Origin: an uncultured Bacteroidales bacterium
GTDB lineage: Bacteria; Bacteroidota; Bacteroidia; Bacteroidales; Paludibacteraceae
NCBI GenBank assembly: GCA_934725535.1
Contig: CAKVBV010000008.1
Location: 1-49,275 of the forward strand
Direction: 5' to 3'
Length of the DNA stretch: 49,275 bases
Shown here: positions 1 through 7,458 of the stretch, piece after piece
Layout of the letters: each line of letters begins with the position of its first letter
How positions within the stretch are numbered: position 1 is the first letter of the stretch
Notes under the pieces: generated by a model
Databases searched by the model: none
What the model was told of the DNA's origin: nothing
Seen by the model: only the letters and a program-made list of their open reading frames with translations
Position numbers and translations under genes: made by a program

Positions 1-67
1 ATTATGAACATTCAGAAAAAACTCAACAGAAGACCACGAGAAAAATTGAACTTTTCTACTCCGAAAG

Positions 68-98
68 ATTGCTTCTTTAATTATTTTCCCTAACTTTG
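68..98 (+). promoter_or_regulatory. possible Bacteroidota promoter with no obvious gene
   Basis: TAACTTTG at 91-98 fits the -7 consensus TAnnTTTG, with ATTG at 68-71 as a weak -33 box 19 bases upstream. No convincing gene follows on this strand before the hairpin at 332-370, so it would either drive a short non-coding transcript or be a chance match. Confidence 0.35.
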
Positions 99-140
99 CG
101 CAAAATTGCATTTGTTATTGGACAGTGCAATGACATCACC

Positions 141-298
141 AGTATGATTCTAGAAGAATAAGTGTAGCATTACTATTTCCTATGTAAAATATTATTCGTA
201 CTCGACGACGCGGGAGGATAAGGAGTTGTGCTCAGCCCACAGGGCTTCGTTGGTGCTACAGCACTATGTATAAACGACGCGAGCCGCGTCGTCTCCCA
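141..298 (+). repeat. composite intergenic repeat: 75-base unit, half palindrome, full REP-like palindrome
   Basis: Bases 141-215 match 6126-6202 with few differences and short indels; both copies run into the sequence gacgacgcggga. The half palindrome at 204-214 is followed by a ctcagcccacaggg segment (about 232-245) that recurs near 44214-44227, and then by a full palindrome acgacgcgagccgcgtcgt at 274-292 with the tail ctccca. The whole stretch 1-331 holds no supported gene. Confidence 0.7.
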
Positions 299-331
299 AT
301 ACAAACATATAATCTCCACATACACATATAT

Positions 332-370
332 AAAAAGAGGCTATCTACAGTTGTCAGACAGCCTCTTTTT
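332..370 (-). terminator. hairpin terminator of the FISUMP-like lipoprotein gene
   Basis: Inverted repeat aaaaagaggctatc (332-345) against gacagcctcttttt (357-370), one mismatch, 11-base loop, flanked by A and T runs so it can act in either direction. It lies just downstream of the minus-strand gene ending at 404. Its core gaggctgtc/gacagcctc is shared with the rpsA terminator at 10676-10710. Confidence 0.75.
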
Positions 371-403
371 TGTGGATTATTACGCTTTTGTATGGGCTAT
401 TCG

Positions 404-1672
404 CTACTCCTTGATGTCTTGTACAAGGCGGACGGAGATACCAATATAGCGGCAAGTATGATAGTTGGCATAAACATACTGCGGATAGAAGCCAAAGCGG
501 TTGGCATCCGATGCATTGTTGACCGTGGAAGACCAATACTCGCCAAAGAGCCCGGCATCCTCCACAACTGCGCCTCTACGGCGACCCGCGGAAGGCAAGA
601 ATACCACGCCTGCGTCTTGCAGTTGCTCCAACTGAGCCATGGTATATACATTGTCTGCATAATCTTTCTCAAAAAGCGGATGCGTCTCCTCTGTGGCTTT
701 GCCAGAACCAATAATATCCATAGCGATGCCCTCCACAGGAGCATAGTTGCACGGCAGAAGTATCATACCAAAGATACTATCGCCCGTCTCACGGATAATG
801 GTAGCCATGGTCCATGGGTTGTTGTCAAAGAGATAGAGCCACTCGTCGGACGTGAGCGTACGCCATATACCGGGTTCATTGCCACCATTGCTGATAGCGT
901 TGTACACACCCCAGTCGGCAGCAGAAGCCTGTTCTGCGAGACTATAATTGGCATTGCCAGCCGGGTAGTAGCGGGTGGTATCCGTGACATTCTGCTCGCC
1001 GGTCTCCCAAGGCAAGTGGGCATAGTTGATAGGCTGCTTGACGTAGAAGTAAGCCTCTTTACGAGGGGGAACGAAGTAGTTCACACCTACAACATACGTG
1101 TACCCTTTAATAGTATTCAATTGTTTGGACTCATTGTAACAATTAAAGAATATAGTATCCCCTTTTCTATACCATTCTTGCACAGCAGGTGTGAAATAGA
1201 TAGTATCCTTTTTTGTCACTTTGACGAAGATTGTAGCAGAGTCTTTGACGTCCACAGCGCCATTCCAGCCACTTGTACCCCACCCGAAGAGGTCAATCCA
1301 ATTGGTGTTGGCAGCAGAAGCAAGGGCATTGTCTGCACCCACGTAGTCGGATTGGTGCTCGGCAAAACGCCAAGTACCCTGCAGGGTGGAGTCACCCATC
1401 ACGCGGTGCGTGCCTTGTGCAGCATTGTACTGAAGGTTGCCCTGCGAGAACCAGACGAACTGCGAGTCGGATATACGAAAGACACCGGAGACAGCCCCAA
1501 CAGGTGTAGTCGTAGGGTTGGGAGCCGGAGTAACCTCCACTTCGGTGGTATCCTTGGTAGTGCCACCTCCCTGCCCGTTATTATCAGGTTCGTTGGTATT
1601 GGTGGTGTTACAACCAACAAAACAGAGCATACCACACGTTGCGATGCACAACAGAAACAAATTCTTTTTCAT
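404..1672 (-). CDS. FISUMP/DUF1566-like lipoprotein
   Basis: Predicted 422-residue lipoprotein. A Lys-Lys start and hydrophobic stretch end in the lipobox FVGC with Cys21 as acylation site, so the protein is probably membrane-anchored and possibly surface exposed. A Thr/Pro/Gly-rich linker (about 22-60) leads to a domain with the repeated Trp/Gly pattern (VWFSQGNLQY, DLFGWGTSGW) seen in a large Bacteroidota family, and the C-terminus YWSST...GISVRLVQDI resembles the end of FISUMP or DUF1566 domains. The molecular function is unknown. It is monocistronic: a promoter (1714-1745) precedes it and a terminator (332-370) follows. The start is fixed by the signal peptide. Family assignment is from motif memory; the fold was not computed. 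Confidence 0.88.
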   Translation of the reverse strand: MKKNLFLLCIATCGMLCFVGCNTTNTNEPDNNGQGGGTTKDTTEVEVTPAPNPTTTPVGAVSGVFRISDSQFVWFSQGNLQYNAAQGTHRVMGDSTLQGTWRFAEHQSDYVGADNALASAANTNWIDLFGWGTSGWNGAVDVKDSATIFVKVTKKDTIYFTPAVQEWYRKGDTIFFNCYNESKQLNTIKGYTYVVGVNYFVPPRKEAYFYVKQPINYAHLPWETGEQNVTDTTRYYPAGNANYSLAEQASAADWGVYNAISNGGNEPGIWRTLTSDEWLYLFDNNPWTMATIIRETGDSIFGMILLPCNYAPVEGIAMDIIGSGKATEETHPLFEKDYADNVYTMAQLEQLQDAGVVFLPSAGRRRGAVVEDAGLFGEYWSSTVNNASDANRFGFYPQYVYANYHTCRYIGISVRLVQDIKE

Positions 1673-1713
1673 ACTATTGCATTAGTTATTTGGTTTCATA
1701 CCTATTCAGGCTA

Positions 1714-1745
1714 CAAAGGTACAACAAAGGAATGATATCTGCAAG
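1714..1745 (-). promoter_or_regulatory. promoter of the FISUMP-like lipoprotein gene
   Basis: On the minus strand CTTG (1742-1745), 20 bases, then TACCTTTG (1714-1721). This places the transcript start roughly 35 bases upstream of the ATG at 1672. Confidence 0.75.
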
Positions 1746-1824
1746 GGGAAACAAAGAAAAAAGGTTGTGCCGGTCAACAACTATCAAACAACAGATAACA
1801 AACACGAATTAGCATTATCGGGGC

Positions 1825-2087
1825 GTGCATTACCAAGTATAATTCTCCATTAACTGCCATTAATGTATGGCGAGGGAAGGCTCCATTAAAGACCACTAAA
1901 GAACCATTAAAAAGCATTAGGACATTATGAACGGACGGCTACGCCGTATTATCACCCATTAGCCACAAAGTATCTATTCCTAAAATTAGCGCAACTGATG
2001 TGTATTACCAAGCATAATTCTCCGTTAACTGCCATTAATGTATGGCGAGGGAAGGCTCCATTAAAGACCACTAAAGAACCATTAAAA
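1825..2087 (+). repeat. direct repeat of 88 bases, two copies
   Basis: Bases 1825-1912 and 2000-2087 are nearly identical (three differences seen) and 175 bases apart. Both contain a run ccattaaagac / cactaaagaac / cattaaaa with an 11-base step. The spacer holds the sequence gaacggacggctacgccgt (from 1929, a small hairpin), which recurs at 5654. No gene is visible between 1746 and 2201. Confidence 0.85.
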
Positions 2088-2134
2088 TTCTGACGATGAG
2101 GGAGATGCACCTCATTTAGCCCATGGGCTCATAG

Positions 2135-2160
2135 GACGACGCGAGCCGCATCGTCTCCCA
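2135..2160 (+). repeat. REP-like palindrome copy
   Basis: acgacgcgagccgcatcgt with one mismatch from the consensus palindrome, followed by the usual tail ctccca. It lies between the 88-base repeat and the terminator at 2202. Confidence 0.8.
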
Positions 2161-2201
2161 TGGCGTTGCCATTCAAGCGTAAGCATCACTATACAGCCAA
2201 G

Positions 2202-2247
2202 CAACAAAAAGAGAGGGTTGCCACGTGGCAACCCTCTCTTTTTGTTG
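2202..2247 (-). terminator. perfect palindromic terminator of the Big_2 protein gene
   Basis: A perfect 23-base inverted repeat with no spacer (caacaaaaagagagggttg at the left end, mirrored to 2247), with A/T runs on both sides. It lies 15 bases downstream of the stop codon at 2262. Confidence 0.85.
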
Positions 2248-2261
2248 TGCATAAGAACGAT

Positions 2262-5183
2262 TTAGCGAACTACGGCACCGGTAGCGTCATACATGTGTCC
2301 GCCACGGATGATGTAGAGCGTACCATCGATGATGACTTTCTGAATATCGTCAGCAGCCTTGATAGCAGCGTTCTCCACGTCTGAACCTTGGTCGTCACGC
2401 TCGATGTAGATGACCACATCGTTGATGTAACGAGTCTCGGTAGCCGCATAAGCAGCGAACAAGTTCTCAAAGCGTGAGCCACGACTCATCTCATAATAAC
2501 GGATGATGTTCTTCTCGACCGTAGCATCGGTGCAGGTGATGGTAGCCACCCCTTCAGCGTTCATAGCGATAGTCCAAGTAGTGGAAGCCGATGCAGCAGG
2601 GTTGATGACCAATGCAGCAGAAGCACCCGCCTTAGCAGCCAAGAAGCCGCCGTCCACAGCGAAGGTGTAGTTGTCGTTGTCCTTAGCAAGGGTGATAATC
2701 GTAGCGTCTGCAGGTACATCTGTCAGGATGTGGTTAGCAGGAGTGATAGCAGTAGCGGTAAAGTCGTTGCCCGTCTCGCCTACAGCACCGAGGGTATAGG
2801 TCTCAGCCGCATTGACGATGAGCATCTTCTTGCCAGCCACAAGTTCGGACACAGCCGTAGCCAACTTGTAGGTAACCGGTTTCACCGTAACGACGCAGGT
2901 AGCGGTGAAGTTACCTTCTACAGAAGTAGCGGTGATTGTGGCTTCACCTGCTGTGAGAGCCTGTACGAGACCGGTCTCGGTAACGGTAGCCACTTCGGGT
3001 TTGGAGGAAGTGAATGTGATGTCGGTAACCGTAGCGTAAGCCGGAACAACAGCAGCATTGAGTTGGAGTTTCTCACCGGTCTTGAGTGTAGCGGTTTCAG
3101 GAGTCATCACGATACCGGTAACAGGCATATATTTATAAACCTTGTACACTGCGGCACCCTTACCAGAAGTAAATACATTCAGGTAGTAAGCGTAGTCGTT
3201 GATTTTCTCTGCTTTGGTGAAGTTAGCATACGAGTTATTAGCCGCAGCCTTGTTGTCAACAAAGTAGTGAACGGTGTTACCATCTTTGTCTGCAGCGAAT
3301 TGCTGTGTTGTCATATTGCGGACAGAAAATTCAGAAGAGTGAACAGTACCTACCTCGTAAGCCCACACTTCATTCTCTCCGACAGAGAATACAGCACCAC
3401 CAAGATCTCTGGTGATAGCGTTCTTGGGCAGGATGTCAGTAACTACACCATCTTTCACAATTTGCATTGCTTCCGCACCACGGGCATTAGCCACAGCCAT
3501 AGTCTCTGTGCCATAGAGTACTTGTGCAGGCGAGGTACCAGCCAATACGGTACCTTCCATAGCCTTCACCTCTACCAAGGAACCATTGGCAATCTTTACA
3601 TACTGAATCTTGGTAGCTCCCGATACATAGAAGAAAACAAGACCTCCCTGCTCCGAGAAGATATCTCCAAAAGCTGTGATTTGATCACATCTGCCTGTCT
3701 GTGGCAAACGGAAATTTATCTTAGTCATAGTCTTTGTTCCACTCTTAACAATAAATACGCATGTATCAGCAGACGGGAAATTAGCAGCCAAAACGATGTT
3801 TCCTGCATCATCAATAGCGATACCCGTACCGAGGTTAGCCCCTTCTGCCATAGGAATAGCAGCGTCCACCTCCTCGCCATTCTTGGTGAATACGCGAACT
3901 TTGTTCTGGTTCTTGTCTGTCAGATAGAACTTGCCATTCCAACCATAACCATTGCGGCAATCACTAATAGCAGCGACGGTAGTAGGAATAGCGACCTCCC
4001 AAAGTTTCTCTACAACGATATCATCAAGAGGCTCGGGTACAGTAACTACGCAAGTAGCGGTGTAGCCGCCATCTTCGGTGGTAACGGTGATAGTAGCAGT
4101 GCCGACAGTGTCTGCTTTTACGAGACCATTCTCGTCCACAGAAACCGCCTTGCTATCGGAAGCCCAACTAACTTTCTTGTTGTTAGCATCTGCAGGAGCA
4201 ATATAAGCAATAAGTTGTTCAGTTGCGTCAAGTGCGAGCGTGAGCGTAGTCTTGTTGAGAGCAACACCCGTAACAGCACCTACGGCAGCGGTAATGTTGT
4301 ACTCTACAGAAGCCTCGAGTTTGCTTTCTTCGGAAACAACCTTAACCGTTGCTTTACCGGGAGCCTTGGGAGTAACCAAACCTGTTTGGTCAACAACGAG
4401 GATTTTCTCGTCGGAAGAAGACCAAGTAACGTTCTTGTTAGCAGCTGTCTCCGGAGTGAAAGTAACAGTCAGTTGGTCGGTGTTCGGCATCTGAAGGTCA
4501 ACCGTACCGGTTTTGCTGAGTGCTATACCAAGGAGAGCCTTGTCTGTAGCCTCGTATTTAGCCGTAAGAGTGATATCAGCCGAAATAGTTTCCACTTTGT
4601 TCTCCCCATTGTACCAACCAAGGAAAGTGTAATTTTTCTTGATAGGAGTAGGCAATACATAGTCAGCAGCCACCTCTGTGGGATATGCATAGTACTGACC
4701 TGCCGCATTCATAGCCGAAGCATAAGACGCATCCTTGCCCAATTCGGTAAAGTCAGCAGACTTAGGCCAACCTGTGTTCTGGATACTGCAGAAGAAAGCA
4801 CCTACTGCATAACGCCATGCAGCACCTGTACCATCTGCTGTAAGAGTTGAAGCGCCATCTGCGGCTTGTGCAGTATGCGCAGCCTCAATGTAAGCCTTGA
4901 GCCATGCCCATTGCGGCATAGACAAAGCAGGAGCCGCATTGGTCAGTTTCGAGCAGATGTTAGGAGCACTTAAGGGGTTTGCTTGTGCCATGTAATACTC
5001 CAATGTCTCAAAGTCCGTTGCACCAGCATCGGTCATAAAAGCATTGAAGAGTTCACCCTTGTCCGTGGCACACATCGGATTGGCGCAACCACCGTCAAGA
5101 TTCCATGTGATATGGAATGTTTGTGCCGATAGTGCCATCGTTGTTGCCGTGATGGCAACCAAAAATGTCATTAACTTTTTCAT
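2262..5183 (-). CDS. secreted Big_2 (Ig-like) surface protein with short conserved C-terminal tail
   Basis: 973 residues with signal peptide (about 1-20, ending SAQ). Residues about 21-213 resemble a Listeria-Bacteroides (InlB B) repeat: it opens ITWNLDGG and closes YTFLGWYNG...ITLTAKY around a long insert. Two Big_2 Ig-like domains follow (about 217-297 and 300-383), then a section of short beta-rich repeats that could be a propeller (about 390-670), a third Big_2 domain, and a beta-rich module. The last 20 residues, KVIIDGTLYIIRGG...GAVVR, resemble the end of the leucine-rich-repeat protein ending at 16913, which suggests a common export or anchoring signal. The role is probably adhesion or glycan contact at the surface; no catalytic motif was seen. 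It has its own promoter (5454-5485), a long leader, and a terminator. Confidence 0.88.
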   Translation of the reverse strand: MKKLMTFLVAITATTMALSAQTFHITWNLDGGCANPMCATDKGELFNAFMTDAGATDFETLEYYMAQANPLSAPNICSKLTNAAPALSMPQWAWLKAYIEAAHTAQAADGASTLTADGTGAAWRYAVGAFFCSIQNTGWPKSADFTELGKDASYASAMNAAGQYYAYPTEVAADYVLPTPIKKNYTFLGWYNGENKVETISADITLTAKYEATDKALLGIALSKTGTVDLQMPNTDQLTVTFTPETAANKNVTWSSSDEKILVVDQTGLVTPKAPGKATVKVVSEESKLEASVEYNITAAVGAVTGVALNKTTLTLALDATEQLIAYIAPADANNKKVSWASDSKAVSVDENGLVKADTVGTATITVTTEDGGYTATCVVTVPEPLDDIVVEKLWEVAIPTTVAAISDCRNGYGWNGKFYLTDKNQNKVRVFTKNGEEVDAAIPMAEGANLGTGIAIDDAGNIVLAANFPSADTCVFIVKSGTKTMTKINFRLPQTGRCDQITAFGDIFSEQGGLVFFYVSGATKIQYVKIANGSLVEVKAMEGTVLAGTSPAQVLYGTETMAVANARGAEAMQIVKDGVVTDILPKNAITRDLGGAVFSVGENEVWAYEVGTVHSSEFSVRNMTTQQFAADKDGNTVHYFVDNKAAANNSYANFTKAEKINDYAYYLNVFTSGKGAAVYKVYKYMPVTGIVMTPETATLKTGEKLQLNAAVVPAYATVTDITFTSSKPEVATVTETGLVQALTAGEATITATSVEGNFTATCVVTVKPVTYKLATAVSELVAGKKMLIVNAAETYTLGAVGETGNDFTATAITPANHILTDVPADATIITLAKDNDNYTFAVDGGFLAAKAGASAALVINPAASASTTWTIAMNAEGVATITCTDATVEKNIIRYYEMSRGSRFENLFAAYAATETRYINDVVIYIERDDQGSDVENAAIKAADDIQKVIIDGTLYIIRGGHMYDATGAVVR

Positions 5184-5450
5184 GTTATTTGAATTTGTTT
5201 ATAATAATGTCTATAGGGGTAACGATATTACGCGGCTTTGTGTATTCCGAAGTCGCTATATAGAGACTGCTCTTTATGTCCTCTTGGCACAAGAGGGCAA
5301 GCAGACCATAGATGTATGCTTAATAAATGTATATAACGGGGGGGGGTAAAATGCTGTGTATTAGCATATTACGTGTATGCGCAACTTTAGTGCGCATAGG
5401 TACATCCTGTGCCATTGCATAAATATGTGCAGTGTTACCATCCATCTTGT
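5184..5450 (-). promoter_or_regulatory. long 5' leader with G9 (C9 in the mRNA) run
   Basis: If the promoter at 5454-5485 is used, the Big_2 gene has a leader of about 260 bases. It contains nine consecutive G on the plus strand (5338-5346, read as C9 in the transcript), a short hairpin (cctcttg/caagagg near 5281-5296), and a possible 41-codon leader frame that starts about 5444 and reads the C9 run as three Pro codons. The leader frame is speculative; the homopolymer is plain in the sequence. Confidence 0.5.
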
Positions 5451-5453
5451 CTG

Positions 5454-5485
5454 CAAAGGTACAATATTTTTTGCAATTACACAAA
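5454..5485 (-). promoter_or_regulatory. promoter of the Big_2 protein gene
   Basis: TTTG (5482-5485), 20 bases, TACCTTTG (5454-5461) on the minus strand: an exact match to the Bacteroidota consensus. The -33 box lies in a 20-base tandem repeat (5461-5520). Confidence 0.8.
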
Positions 5486-5520
5486 ATATATTTGAATTGC
5501 ACAAAATATATTTGAATTGC
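5461..5520 (+). repeat. 20-base tandem repeat over the promoter
   Basis: Two identical units acaaaatatatttgaattgc (5481-5500, 5501-5520) preceded by a diverged unit (5461-5480). Each of the two identical units carries a CAAA, which is the -33 TTTG of the minus-strand promoter. Just beyond, 5560-5632 shows shorter runs with a period near 10 bases. Confidence 0.85.
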
Positions 5521-5742
5521 ACAACTTCCGGTGCGTTACTTTATAGTGCGATTTGGTAGTTTCCGGTACTTTCTGTCACTTTCTGTTACTTTTCTCTTAT
5601 ATCAACAATTGACAACAATCAGCAACAATAACAGGTATTATCCGTGCTTTAAAGAACGGACGGCTACGCCGTATTATCACCGATTAGACATAAATTGCAT
5701 ATTCTAAAAATTGCATATTCTATAAAAACCATACAGAATTGA

Positions 5743-5875
5743 CGATTGTTAAGATGGACGGTATTATATCCGTATCATATCTGTAAGAAAAAATTCGTTA
5801 CCACCTCGTTAGGAAAGCGTTACCAACTCGTTACCACCCCGCAACCGCAAAAAAGTGCCAATTTTTAAGATTGCA
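5743..5875 (+). repeat. 133-base dispersed repeat, copy 1
   Basis: Aligns without gaps to 12955-13087 with about ten differences (roughly 92% identity). Inside it the sequence steps by 11 bases: cgttaccacct, cgttaggaaag, cgttaccaact, cgttaccaccc, cgcaaccgcaa. It lies in the 1.2-kb intergenic region 5184-6438, which contains no supported gene. Confidence 0.85.
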
Positions 5876-5900
5876 ACTATTGTCTTGCTGTCAACAACGG

Positions 5901-5930
5901 ACTCCCCCTCCCCCACTCAGAGAGGGGGGA
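5901..5930 (+). repeat. C-run/G-run hairpin element
   Basis: ctccccctccccc, a short loop, then gagagggggg: a strong hairpin. Related elements lie at about 30236-30271, 37471-37500 (inside gldH) and 42640-42667 (inside the DUF5686 gene), all with the C run first on the plus strand. Confidence 0.65.
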
Positions 5931-5948
5931 TAAAAACAGGGCATTGCG

Positions 5949-6003
5949 GTCAACAATAACCAATAACTAACCAATAACTAACCAACAACTAATAACCAGC
6001 AAT
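5949..6003 (+). repeat. 11-base tandem array
   Basis: Five phased units: gtcaacaataa, ccaataactaa, ccaataactaa, ccaacaactaa, taaccagcaat. Intergenic, between the divergently transcribed Big_2 gene and slyD. Confidence 0.75.
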
Positions 6004-6125
6004 ATCATTCCAAATACAGATTGACAAAGGTTGAGGTGTGCCTTGGAATAATAACATAGAGCATATATATGCCTGAAAAAGCACAAAAAATATCAGGGCA
6101 ACAGCATCAAAATAACAACATCAAT

Positions 6126-6280
6126 AGTATGATTTTGAAAGAATAAGTGTAACATTATACTATTTTCTATGCAAAATGGTATTCGTACTTAACGACGCGG
6201 GACGCGTCGTCTCCATAAGCACAGCAAATCCATTCAGTTTGTGCCAAACTGCCCGCGGACGAGGGCGTCCGCGTCCCCGG
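6126..6280 (+). repeat. composite intergenic repeat upstream of slyD
   Basis: Three parts in order: a second copy of the roughly 76-base unit found at 141 (6126-6202), a REP-like palindrome acgacgcgggacgcgtcgt (6192-6210) with tail ctcc, and a 44-base unit (6237-6280) containing the hairpin gcggacg-aggg-cgtccgc. The palindrome and the 44-base unit recur in the same order at 30281-30368, and in both cases the block ends about 95 bases upstream of a promoter (slyD, rnhB). Confidence 0.8.
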
Positions 6281-6374
6281 CGATGCCATCTTGTGGCAAA
6301 AAACCTAATAATGCGTTCTTACCGTATTAAACAGATTAATGTTTGATGTGGTTGTCCTGTTTTAGGAGGAATAA

Positions 6375-6406
6375 TTTGTTTATTTGCTATGAAAGCAGTA
6401 CCTTTG
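6375..6406 (+). promoter_or_regulatory. slyD promoter
   Basis: TTTG (6375-6378), 20 bases, TACCTTTG (6399-6406). The predicted leader is about 25 bases. Confidence 0.8.
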
Positions 6407-6438
6407 CGCAAGCAAAAAACAAAGATATATAACAGGAT

Positions 6439-6999
6439 ATGATAGAAGATAACAAAGTGGTAACTCTCCAATACGACCTGTATGTGGGTGGAGAGGACGG
6501 ACAAGAAGAAGTGATGGAAAGTGCAACGGCAGAGCGTCCGTTGATATACTGCCACGGGCAGGGTATGATGTTGCCGGAGTTTGAACGCAATATGGCAGGG
6601 CTGAATGTGGGAGACAGTTTTGATTTCCGTATTCCATGCCAAGATGCATACGGTGAATACGATGACGATGGCGTGCTGACATTGGATAAGAAACTGTTCT
6701 ACAATGGCGACGGCGAGTTTGACTCGGAGCGTGTGTATGAGGGCAATGTTGTACCCATGAACACCGTGGACGGGCAGATAGTGAATGCGCAAGTCGTGGA
6801 GGTGAACAAGGACAATGTGGTGATAGACCTTAACCACCCGTTGGCAGGTGAGGACTTGCATTTTGTGGGCAAGGTGATAGATATGCGCGATGTAACAGAG
6901 GGCGAACTGAAAGCCCTGCACCATCGTGGCGGTTGCTGCGGTGGCGGCTGCAAGAGCAGTTGCAATGACTGCGGTGGCGGTTGCGGCGGTTGTAAGTGA
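6439..6999 (+). CDS. slyD: FKBP-type peptidyl-prolyl isomerase, SlyD family
   Basis: 186 residues. The N-terminal FKBP fold shows the usual pattern GQGMMLPEFERNMAGLNVGD (near 37-56) followed by the IPCQDAYGEYD segment that leads into the insert-in-flap chaperone domain (about 70-130); the FKBP strand resumes with NHPLAGEDLHFVGKV. SlyD proteins isomerise X-Pro bonds and act as chaperones in the cytoplasm. The C-terminal tail from about residue 163 is Cys/Gly-rich (GGCCGGGC, CGGGCGGC), like the metal-binding tail of E. coli SlyD, which delivers nickel to hydrogenase; a metal role here is inferred. It has a single-gene unit with consensus promoter and hairpin terminator. Confidence 0.93.
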   Translation: MIEDNKVVTLQYDLYVGGEDGQEEVMESATAERPLIYCHGQGMMLPEFERNMAGLNVGDSFDFRIPCQDAYGEYDDDGVLTLDKKLFYNGDGEFDSERVYEGNVVPMNTVDGQIVNAQVVEVNKDNVVIDLNHPLAGEDLHFVGKVIDMRDVTEGELKALHHRGGCCGGGCKSSCNDCGGGCGGCK

Positions 7000-7049
7000 T
7001 ATGTAACAACGCAAACCGCATCCGCTCTCCAAGGGGCATTTTTTGCAAT

Positions 7050-7084
7050 AGAGACAGTCCGGCAAGAGCAGTCGGACTGTCTCT
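7050..7084 (+). terminator. slyD terminator
   Basis: Inverted repeat agagacagtccg (7050-7061) / cggactgtctct (7073-7084) with an 11-base loop and a modest T-rich tail, 50 bases after the slyD stop. Confidence 0.7.
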
Positions 7085-7136
7085 GTTTGTGCAGATAGGT
7101 GATATAAAAGTGGCTTGTATCCTCGTAATAATGTCT

Positions 7137-7235
7137 GCTTAATCACCCGCTATCCTCTCGCTATCCACCCGTTAATCACATACTAATCACATACTAATCA
7201 CATACTAACCACATACTAATCTCATACACTTAACC
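7137..7235 (+). repeat. 11-base tandem array, type taatcacatac (locus 1)
   Basis: Nine phased units: gcttaatcacc, cgctatcctct, cgctatccacc, cgttaatcaca, tactaatcaca (twice), tactaaccaca, tactaatctca, tacacttaacc. The same succession is found at 30129-30216 and 43988-44086. It lies between the convergent slyD and ppdK genes. Confidence 0.9.
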
Positions 7236-7248
7236 CGAGGAGGATATG

Positions 7249-7298
7249 AAAAAGCAGAGAGACTTCCGGAATGAGTCCGGCAGTCTCTCCGCTTTTTT
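7249..7298. terminator. bidirectional hairpin terminator between slyD and ppdK
   Basis: aaaaagc-a-gagagact (7249-7264) pairs with agtctctc-c-gcttttt (7282-7297); an inner tccgg repeat extends the structure. A and T runs on both sides allow it to end ppdK transcripts and read-through from slyD. Confidence 0.65.
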
Positions 7299-7431
7299 AT
7301 GTAATAAGTAATAGTTTTTTATGTAATAAGTAATAGTTAATGGTTAATATGCGCGGTGGGCTTTGCTATTCCAGCTGCGCTATCAACTATATTATCCGTG
7401 CTATTAACTATTAATTATTAACTATTACTGC
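7293..7431 (+). repeat. 22-base duplication and 7-base tandem runs
   Basis: ttttttatgtaataagtaat is repeated (7293-7314 and 7315-7336), followed by heptamer steps taataag, taatagt, taatggt, taatatg (7324-7351). A second heptamer run ttaacta, ttaatta, ttaacta, ttactgc is at 7404-7431. No gene is present between 7000 and 7458. Confidence 0.7.
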
Positions 7432-7458
7432 CCGCGAAGCGGTCGTAACCGTTAGGGG

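Noticed and set aside
266..1735. 489-residue open frame on the plus strand
   Set aside because: Antisense to the lipoprotein gene, starts inside a palindrome and passes through a terminator hairpin.
2730..4850. 706-residue open frame on the plus strand
   Set aside because: Antisense to the Big_2 protein; low-complexity Ser/Arg composition, no promoter or family resemblance.
5184..5450. Known riboswitch in the Big_2 leader
   Set aside because: Only a short hairpin and the G run are visible; no recognised riboswitch core could be identified by eye.
7173..7227. CRISPR-like short repeats
   Set aside because: Units are 11 bases and directly adjacent, with no spacers and no cas genes.
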